Assembly: GCA_035327305.1 (NCBI GenBank)
Contig: DAOLDL010000052.1
Span: forward strand, 1 to 21,027
DNA: 21,027 bases
Reading direction: 5' to 3'
DNA from: CALMUP01 sp035327305
GTDB lineage: Bacteria; Verrucomicrobiota; Kiritimatiellia; CAIVKH01
Every line of letters begins with the position of its first letter. Positions within the stretch are counted from its first letter, which is position 1. Below are positions 15,068 to 21,027 of this stretch, piece after piece. The translations under genes and the position numbers were made by a program. The notes under the pieces are model-generated. The model was not told the origin of the DNA, did no database searches, and saw only the letters and a list, made by a program, of their open reading frames with translations.

Positions 15068-16558
15068 TTATGCCCATTGAACCGCCCGGTCGCGAGCTTT
15101 TTGCCAGATTGCCAGACAGTTGGCGCGTTCATCCTCCGACATTTGCGGTTCGAACGTCCGGTCAGCCCGCCAAAGTCGGGACAGATCATCAATCGCTGAC
15201 CACACACCCGCACCCAGGCCGGCAAGATACGCCGCGCCGGTCGCCGTTGATTCGGTATTGACGGGGCGAACAACGGGAATGCCGAGAAGATTGGATTGAA
15301 ATTGCATCAGCAAATCGTTTACGGCGGCGCCACCATCCACGCGCAATTCGCGCAGTTCAACGCGGCTGTCGTTTTTCATTGCGCCAACCACATCCGAAAC
15401 CTGAAACGCAATACTTTCCAATGCGGCCCGGGCAATATGCGCGGCCGTCACGCCGCGAGTCAACCCGATGATCAATCCACGCGCCCCTGCATCCCACACC
15501 GGCGCGCCCAAGCCGGTGAAGGCCGGGACCATCACGACGCCGTTGCTGTCCTTCACGCTGTTCGCCAGCGCTTCGATATCACCGGACTTCTTGATGATGC
15601 CCAAACCATCCCGCAACCACTGCACCACCGAGCCGCCGGTAAAAACACTTCCTTCCAAGGCGTAACATGTATCGCCCTTTACCTGCCAGGCGACTGTAGC
15701 CAGCAGTTTATTTTGTGAATCAACGGGCTTCCCTCCCACATGCAAAAGCAGAAAGCATCCTGTGCCATAAGTGTTTTTAATCATGCCGGAATCGGTGCAA
15801 GCCTGGCCAAATAAAGCCGCCTGCTGGTCGCCAGCGATTCCGGTTATGGGAACGGGGCGCCCAAACCATTCCGTATCGGTTATGGCAAGCTCGCCGGAAG
15901 ACGGCACGATTTCCGGCAGGATGGTCGCGGGTATATCCAGAGCTTGAAGTAACTCGTTATCCCACGCCTGGTCGTGAATATTGTAAAGCAACGTGCGACT
16001 GGCGTTGGTGTGGTCGGTAATGTGGTATTTACCCTTGGTAAGCTTCCAAACCAGCCATGTATCAATGGTTCCAAACGCCAATTCGCCGGCATTCGCGAGA
16101 TTTCTCAATCCCTCGACATGATCCAGCAACCACTTGATCTTCGTGCCGGAAAAGTAGGGATCAAGCAAAAGTCCGGTTTTCCTGCGGAACAAATCCTCCA
16201 AACCATTTTCGCGTAAATCATTACATTGAGAAGCGGTACGCCGATCCTGCCAGACGATAGCGGGGGCAACCGGGACGCCGGTTTTGCGATTCCAGAGCAC
16301 GGTGGTTTCCCGCTGGTTGGTGACACCGATCCCGGCGATGGCCTGCGGAGCCGTACCCGACGAAGACAGCAGTTTCCGCGCGGTGGCAAGTTGAGTTTTC
16401 CAGATCTCTTCAGGATCGTGCTCAACCCATCCCGGCTTCGGATAATGCTGTTCAAACTCCTTTTGAGTAACACCAAGGATTTTTCCGGCCTCATCCATCA
16501 AAACACTGCGGGAACTGGTGGTTCCCTGATCAAAGGATAGGATTACCCGATTCGTCAT
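15068..16558 (-). CDS. glpK: Glycerol kinase
   Basis: GlpK phosphorylates glycerol with ATP to sn-glycerol 3-phosphate in the cytoplasm, trapping it for GlpD. The 496-residue protein has the FGGY sugar-kinase layout with full length and classic motifs: LSFDQGTTSSRSVLMDE at about 7-23, GVTNQRETTVLWN, AIVWQDRRT, the FGGY signature around YGTGCFLLLHVG, and LRVDGGAAVNDLLMQFQ near the C-terminus. Nothing appears truncated. It is the first gene of the leftward glp pair and divergent from the GH57 gene. Only GGGG one base before the ATG resembles a ribosome site. No glycerol facilitator gene (glpF) or glp repressor is visible here. Confidence 0.97.
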   Translation of the reverse strand: MTNRVILSFDQGTTSSRSVLMDEAGKILGVTQKEFEQHYPKPGWVEHDPEEIWKTQLATARKLLSSSGTAPQAIAGIGVTNQRETTVLWNRKTGVPVAPAIVWQDRRTASQCNDLRENGLEDLFRRKTGLLLDPYFSGTKIKWLLDHVEGLRNLANAGELAFGTIDTWLVWKLTKGKYHITDHTNASRTLLYNIHDQAWDNELLQALDIPATILPEIVPSSGELAITDTEWFGRPVPITGIAGDQQAALFGQACTDSGMIKNTYGTGCFLLLHVGGKPVDSQNKLLATVAWQVKGDTCYALEGSVFTGGSVVQWLRDGLGIIKKSGDIEALANSVKDSNGVVMVPAFTGLGAPVWDAGARGLIIGLTRGVTAAHIARAALESIAFQVSDVVGAMKNDSRVELRELRVDGGAAVNDLLMQFQSNLLGIPVVRPVNTESTATGAAYLAGLGAGVWSAIDDLSRLWRADRTFEPQMSEDERANCLAIWQKARDRAVQWA

Positions 16559-16619
16559 ACCCCAAGGTTACTGAATGTAAGACAAATTGAACAGTTAGAA
16601 CCCCGAAAAGGCGAAACAT

Positions 16620-16636
16620 GCGCCACGCGGTGGCGC
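16620..16636. promoter_or_regulatory. Perfect inverted repeat in the glpK / GH57 divergent promoter region
   Basis: GCGCCAC and GTGGCGC are perfect 7-bp arms around GCG. It lies about 62 bases before the glpK start and 152 before the GH57 start, a sensible place for an operator acting on both genes. No T-run follows, so it is not a terminator. I could not identify a confident -35/-10 pair in the 230-base gap 16559-16788, which has no gene; AATCGCTT (16650-16657) and AAGCGGTT (16760-16767) in the same gap are similar to LacI-type half-matched sites but are weak. Confidence 0.35.
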
Positions 16637-16788
16637 TACCACACCGGTAAATCGCTTCAAAAGCAGACCCGGAAATAAAATGGTACATTTATTACATGCC
16701 TGCTTAACAAATCCGAAATATAGGTGTAACGATTTACAGATGCGGGGAAAACTTTGTTTAAGCGGTTTTATTAAAATCAGGGTGTAAT

Positions 16789-19700
16789 ATGAAGGTAAAA
16801 TGGATAGTTGGTGGTTTCGTTGTCGGTATGGTCTTGGCTTTAACCTCAAGTGTGTTGGCCAATGGAAATGTTCATGTTTCGCGTTTTTGGCATAACCACC
16901 AGCCGATCTATTGGCCGGAATGGAATAGCAATGGCTCCCAGACCGAGCGCGGGCAATATGCGTGGGATTCGATCGTCCTTAAGCCTGGCCAGAATTATGG
17001 CGGTTTAAGCCCGGCGCAACACCCTGAAAACAACCTGACCGACATCTTCGGGCTTGATGATCGTCGCAACGCTTACCAGGGTCGCCCCCGCGACGCCCTG
17101 ACCACATTTTCCGGCGGTGGTTTTGCCATTAGTTACTCTGGATCTCTAATCGACAACGTTCGCCAGTTGGGCGGCGCAAATCAATTGGGTTACGGTAGCG
17201 GCTGGGCAAACGGCAACCGCGAAGCGCGTGGATGGGGTCGCCTTGACCTTGTCGGCTTCACCTACCACCACTCTCTTGCCCCACTTCTTCCCAAGGAAGT
17301 TTTCCGCAAGGAAATTCAGATTTTCAAGCAAGCCTGGTGGAAAGCATGGAATGGAAACGGCGATTTGAGCGATCACTCCAAGGGTTTCTTCCCAACCGAA
17401 ATGGCTTATACACGTGATCTTATTGATGTTCTGGTCGATGAAGGTTACGAATGGGTGATCGTAGCGAGCCATCACATCAGCCGCACCAGCCCCAGCTACA
17501 ACAATGTCGCCAACCCCGAAGGTTCCTACCAGATTTTTTCCAGTCCACCGAACAAAGCCGACCAATTGGGACCCACCTTCAACGACGGCTGGTGGTACGG
17601 ACAACCCAACCCCGGCAACGCGGCATGGAACGTTGCGCCGTTTGCCTATCAACTGCACAGAGTCAAGTACGTCAACCCCTCCAATGGCCAGGAAAAAATC
17701 ATGGTCGCAGTTCCGTCGGATGACGTGTTGAGCTATCGTTATGGTTATGCCAATGAGGGCATCAACAAAATTCAGGCGCATATCGCGCCTTTCGCAAATG
17801 ATCCCAACCGCCCGGTCATCGTGATGCCTTCCACCGACGGCGATAACGCATGGGGCGGCGGCTTCAGCTCATGGATGGAAGCGACACCCCAATTCTTCAA
17901 CGAGTCAGCCAACAATGGTTATGTGAAAAATATGCCTGGCAGTTTCGTCGATTCATTCAAGGCCCATGCCCCCATCACCCACATCGAAGATGGCGCCTGG
18001 GTCTTTCCGGAAATGTGCTATGGCTCGCCTAATTTCCTTAAATGGATTGAGCCGCCATTGATTCCGGACAATGCCGCGGCCAATGATCCCCGGCGTTATC
18101 CCAACACCAAGGCCATGATGGAAGAACCCGGCTTCGCGCTGAAGTTCTACAGCTACGCCCCGCTGATGGCCGGCGCCAACTACGTTATTACCGCCGAGCA
18201 GATATGGAAAGACAACGGCGGTCAAGTTCGTCCGTGGGTCATTCAGGAACCTTATGACTGGGATGGCAATGGTTTCAGCGATCGCAATATTGTCGAGCGC
18301 GCATGGCATATTTACCTGAAAGGTCTAGACTCGGGCTTCAATTACTACGGCGGTCTCGGCAACGACGACGAAGCCAAACCCGGCCTGGCCACCAAGCGCG
18401 CGTCCGATTTGCTTCACTCCTATATTCAGACCAACATCAATGATGACCGCACACCGCCGACGATTTTGAAACCCCAGCGGTTCCCCTACAATCCCGGATG
18501 GTACACCTTTGGCTGGTTCAACAGCTTCGGCTCCGGCACCAATGCCGCGTTTCTCAAACGTATGCCTTCCGAATTTTACGTATGGACCCACGCCTTTGAC
18601 GTTTCCGGCATTTCCAGCGTGAACCTGAAAGTCCGCATCGACAACGACGGCGTGAATTCAATGGCCAACAATCAAAATGAAACGTATGCCGGTGGCGCGG
18701 ACGTCGGATCATGGATCACGATTCCAATGACCCAACGCGTACTGCCGAAAACCCGTTCCGAACTGAACGCGCTCGCGAACAACGGTCAAATCGACTATTT
18801 CGTGTTCGATCCTTCCTTCTGGCCCGAACCCAAAGTCGCCGACTACTACTTTGCCAAAATCACGGACAACAACGTCCCGAGCTTCCGCGGCAAGCTTCTC
18901 GATTATTATGTTGAGGCCACAGATACCCGTGGCAACGTACATCAGTCGGAAATCCAGCATGTCTGGGTGGAAAACGATGGCGGCTCCAGCTCCAACCCCT
19001 CCACCGTCAGCTTCTCGAATGATCCGCGCGATTGTGCGCCATTGACGGTCACCTACAGCGCCAACCAGGGACCGTTGAGCAATAGCGCTCCCGTCAAGCT
19101 GTGGATCAGCTTCAATCAGGGAACGAACTTCGCGTCCTATGTAATGACCAATCAGGGAAGCGGCGTTCACGCCTACACCATCGGCACCGTTCCGGATAAT
19201 GCCCCCAGCGCCATTGTGTATTTCCAGGACAATGCCGAAACCATAACGGATAACCGCAATGGATTGAACTGGTCCACCAGCATTCGCGATTGCGACGCGC
19301 CGGTCGGCCCCGGAACGGCATCGTTTATTACCGCGGCCGCCTGCGAACCGGTAACGGTGGATTACCGCCAGAATTCCGGCGTATTGTCCACAGCCACACA
19401 AATATTCGCCCACGTCGGCTTCAATAATTGGCAGACCGTGGTTCCGAGCCAACCCATGACCAAGATCAGCAACAACGTCTGGCGCATTCTTATCATGCCA
19501 CAGACCAATGCCACCCAGCTGGATTTGGTCTTCAACAACGGCGCCGGAACGTGGGACAACAACAACGGCGCCGACTGGAACTTTGCCCTGACCGTCTGTG
19601 CCGGCGAACCGGCGCCGACCGGATTCTCCATCACGAACCCGCCTAACAACATCGTCGTTGGCAACGCAACGCTTACCTACAACCTGCAGGGTATCGGTGA

Positions 19701-20922
19701 AAGCGTCGCTGGAGATCTTCGCTGGACGAATTCGTTGACGGGCGACTCTGGCGGAGCATTGGCTGGAATAACCTGGACCATCGGCGCACTGCCTTTGGGC
19801 GTCGGCTCCAACGTGATCACGGTTACCGGCACGAACATTGGCTCCAGCGTCGTAACCAGCGCCTTTGACCAAGCCGTCAATTACCAGGGAGGATTGTGGA
19901 CAAACAACTCCAACCTCGGTACGGGCTGGGGTAGCGGATGGGCGTTGAATGCGTTTGGCACCGCCGGTCACTTTATCGGCACAACAGCGGGTAATCCCAA
20001 CCTGACCATTGCCACGCATGGCTTCGGTTTGTGGTCTCAATTAGACGACCTGTCCGAGGCCATTCGTCCATTCACATCGCCATTGACCGCCGGACAAACA
20101 TTCCGCGCCACCATCCAAAACAACTGGATCATGGAGAATCAGCAGGGCGTAGGTGTTTCCCTTCGCAACAGCAATGGAGATTCGCTCATCCAATTCTACT
20201 TTAACGGCGGCGACGCCGAATACACCGTCGAGGATGCGCTGGGCGGTCGCGACAGTGGAATCGGCTGGACATCCCAGGGCCTCACCGTTGAATTCTCAAT
20301 ACTTTCCAGCACAAGTTACGTGCTGAAGATCGGCAACGAGGAAATTCCCGGCGTTTACAACGGCTCGCTTGATCAAGCGCGTTTTTGGAACTACAGCGGG
20401 GGACCCGGATCCAATTACGACTTTTTCTTCAGTTCGTTAAGCGTACTTTCTGAAGGATCTGGTGAAGGAATATCAACCAGTGCAACGGTCGTAATCGTCC
20501 GCGAAGCGGCCGACGGCGACAGCAACAGTGATGGTATTCCCGACTGGTGGTACGAACAGTACAGCCTGGACCCCAACACACCGAACCTCGCGTCGATTGA
20601 TTCGGATGACGACGGCTTCACAAATTGGGAAGAGTACATCTACGATACCGACCCAACCGATGACCAGTCGTTCAACACGACACGCATCGAACACATTGCC
20701 GACTCATCGGTTATGCAGATTCGCATTGAGTCGCCGACCTCCACCGGTCGCTGGTACGATGTTTTCTGGGCCACCGGATTGATCAACAGCACATGGTATC
20801 CGATGGACTTGAATGTTCCCGGAAATGCGGATAACAGTCCGGTCATGCTTCAGATTACCAACGAATCGGCCATGCGTTACTACCGATCAGGCGCGAAATT
20901 ACCCCCGGTTCCAATGCCCTAA
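16789..20922 (+). CDS. Secreted multidomain GH57 amylase-like glycosidase with tandem CBM25-like domains and TSP3 repeat
   Basis: This 1377-residue protein has a signal peptide cleaved near residue 24 (SSVLA|NG). The GH57 catalytic domain spans about 27-510: WHNHQP at 34-39 is the family's first conserved region, E204 in GFFPTEMAY is the likely nucleophile, and D350/D352 in STDGDNAWGG the likely acid/base region. GH57 enzymes act on alpha-glucans, so starch or glycogen breakdown outside the cytoplasm is likely, but GH57 specificities vary. An Ig-like region follows (about 555-725), then two CBM25-like repeats at about 745-838 and 848-940, each bracketed by cysteines (C749/C835, C852/C937) and the second ending in WDNNNGADWNF. 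Beyond are an Ig-like segment, a beta-sandwich region (about 1040-1220), a TSP3 block (about 1242-1290, DGDSNSDGIPDWW) and a C-terminal beta domain. It is transcribed alone, divergent from glpK, and ends before a strong terminator. Only a weak AGGGTG ribosome site precedes the ATG. Confidence 0.92.
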   Translation: MKVKWIVGGFVVGMVLALTSSVLANGNVHVSRFWHNHQPIYWPEWNSNGSQTERGQYAWDSIVLKPGQNYGGLSPAQHPENNLTDIFGLDDRRNAYQGRPRDALTTFSGGGFAISYSGSLIDNVRQLGGANQLGYGSGWANGNREARGWGRLDLVGFTYHHSLAPLLPKEVFRKEIQIFKQAWWKAWNGNGDLSDHSKGFFPTEMAYTRDLIDVLVDEGYEWVIVASHHISRTSPSYNNVANPEGSYQIFSSPPNKADQLGPTFNDGWWYGQPNPGNAAWNVAPFAYQLHRVKYVNPSNGQEKIMVAVPSDDVLSYRYGYANEGINKIQAHIAPFANDPNRPVIVMPSTDGDNAWGGGFSSWMEATPQFFNESANNGYVKNMPGSFVDSFKAHAPITHIEDGAWVFPEMCYGSPNFLKWIEPPLIPDNAAANDPRRYPNTKAMMEEPGFALKFYSYAPLMAGANYVITAEQIWKDNGGQVRPWVIQEPYDWDGNGFSDRNIVERAWHIYLKGLDSGFNYYGGLGNDDEAKPGLATKRASDLLHSYIQTNINDDRTPPTILKPQRFPYNPGWYTFGWFNSFGSGTNAAFLKRMPSEFYVWTHAFDVSGISSVNLKVRIDNDGVNSMANNQNETYAGGADVGSWITIPMTQRVLPKTRSELNALANNGQIDYFVFDPSFWPEPKVADYYFAKITDNNVPSFRGKLLDYYVEATDTRGNVHQSEIQHVWVENDGGSSSNPSTVSFSNDPRDCAPLTVTYSANQGPLSNSAPVKLWISFNQGTNFASYVMTNQGSGVHAYTIGTVPDNAPSAIVYFQDNAETITDNRNGLNWSTSIRDCDAPVGPGTASFITAAACEPVTVDYRQNSGVLSTATQIFAHVGFNNWQTVVPSQPMTKISNNVWRILIMPQTNATQLDLVFNNGAGTWDNNNGADWNFALTVCAGEPAPTGFSITNPPNNIVVGNATLTYNLQGIGESVAGDLRWTNSLTGDSGGALAGITWTIGALPLGVGSNVITVTGTNIGSSVVTSAFDQAVNYQGGLWTNNSNLGTGWGSGWALNAFGTAGHFIGTTAGNPNLTIATHGFGLWSQLDDLSEAIRPFTSPLTAGQTFRATIQNNWIMENQQGVGVSLRNSNGDSLIQFYFNGGDAEYTVEDALGGRDSGIGWTSQGLTVEFSILSSTSYVLKIGNEEIPGVYNGSLDQARFWNYSGGPGSNYDFFFSSLSVLSEGSGEGISTSATVVIVREAADGDSNSDGIPDWWYEQYSLDPNTPNLASIDSDDDGFTNWEEYIYDTDPTDDQSFNTTRIEHIADSSVMQIRIESPTSTGRWYDVFWATGLINSTWYPMDLNVPGNADNSPVMLQITNESAMRYYRSGAKLPPVPMP

Positions 20923-20942
20923 TTTAACATCACGTTTGATGC

Positions 20943-20976
20943 AAAACAGCCGGACCAGAAGGTCCGGCTGTTTTTT
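20943..20976 (+). terminator. Intrinsic terminator of the GH57 gene
   Basis: A perfect 10-bp stem CAGCCGGACC / GGTCCGGCTG (20947-20956 and 20961-20970) with an AGAA loop, flanked by A4 and T6. It lies about 20 bases after the GH57 stop and is a textbook rho-independent terminator; the A-tract before it lets it work from the other side as well. Confidence 0.95.
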
Positions 20977-20989
20977 CCTGAGTTCCGAA

Positions 20990-21002
20990 ATGGGACACCC
21001 AT
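20990..21002. repeat. Short dyad at the right edge
   Basis: ATGGG-ACA-CCCAT is a perfect small hairpin 14 bases after the terminator. The remaining 51 bases of the window hold no gene start. It could be part of the next promoter region or the edge of a repeated element; the window ends too soon to tell. Confidence 0.2.
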
Positions 21003-21027
21003 TCAGCCGATGGGGTATTCGCAGATT

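Noticed and set aside
18709..20040. 443-codon open frame antisense to the GH57 gene
   Set aside because: It mirrors the GH57 coding frame, has no recognisable domain or ribosome site, and its translation is low-complexity Gly/Val/Ala sequence. The sense strand has clear protein families throughout.
1..21027. tRNA, rRNA, CRISPR array, transposase or phage genes
   Set aside because: No conserved RNA sequence, regularly spaced direct repeats or integrase/transposase frames were seen on either strand.

Overview
The window reads as a Gram-negative bacterium of the PVC group, most likely Kiritimatiellota, Lentisphaerota or another verrucomicrobial relative. This is inferred from protein style: very large secreted beta-rich proteins with thrombospondin type 3 (TSP3) calcium repeats, RHS proteins carrying a Cys-Cys-Gly motif, and a secreted family 57 glycosidase. 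No rRNA or other marker gene is present, so the placement is tentative.

Left part (1-10027, minus strand). Three genes run leftward as a tight, probably co-translated unit. The first is an 815-residue exported lectin-like protein with two CBM25-like domains, TSP3 repeats and a CBM6/35-like domain. The second is a 328-residue membrane-anchored helical-repeat protein, whose start overlaps the previous stop. The third is a giant RHS/YD-repeat protein that starts 25 bases further on and runs off the left edge still open, with at least 2189 residues visible. The RHS protein has an export signal, an unusual N-terminal region with ten Cys-Cys doublets, a second cysteine cluster, and a jelly-roll-like insert just before the RHS core. 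Its polymorphic C-terminus lies outside the window. This unit is the best candidate for an undescribed system: an exported RHS protein made together with a glycan-binding protein and a membrane-anchored scaffold.

Middle part (10236-16558, minus strand). An AraC-type regulator with a cupin sensor sits directly upstream of the three-gene unit. Behind it are a YprB-like DEDDy exonuclease and a bacterial deoxyhypusine synthase homologue separated by 3 bases, then glycerol-3-phosphate dehydrogenase (glpD) and glycerol kinase (glpK). GlpK and GlpD form the standard route from glycerol to dihydroxyacetone phosphate. No glpF is visible.

Right part (16789-20976, plus strand). Divergent from glpK is a 1377-residue secreted GH57 amylase-like enzyme with two cysteine-bracketed CBM25-like domains, Ig-like and beta-sandwich regions and a TSP3 block, followed by a strong intrinsic terminator. 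Starch- or glycogen-binding modules and TSP3 repeats therefore occur at both ends of the window, which suggests a lifestyle built on extracellular polysaccharide. No tRNA, rRNA, CRISPR array, transposase or phage gene was seen. No stretch longer than 300 bases lacks a gene; the four largest gaps are about 105, 208, 230 and 237 bases, and each is described below.
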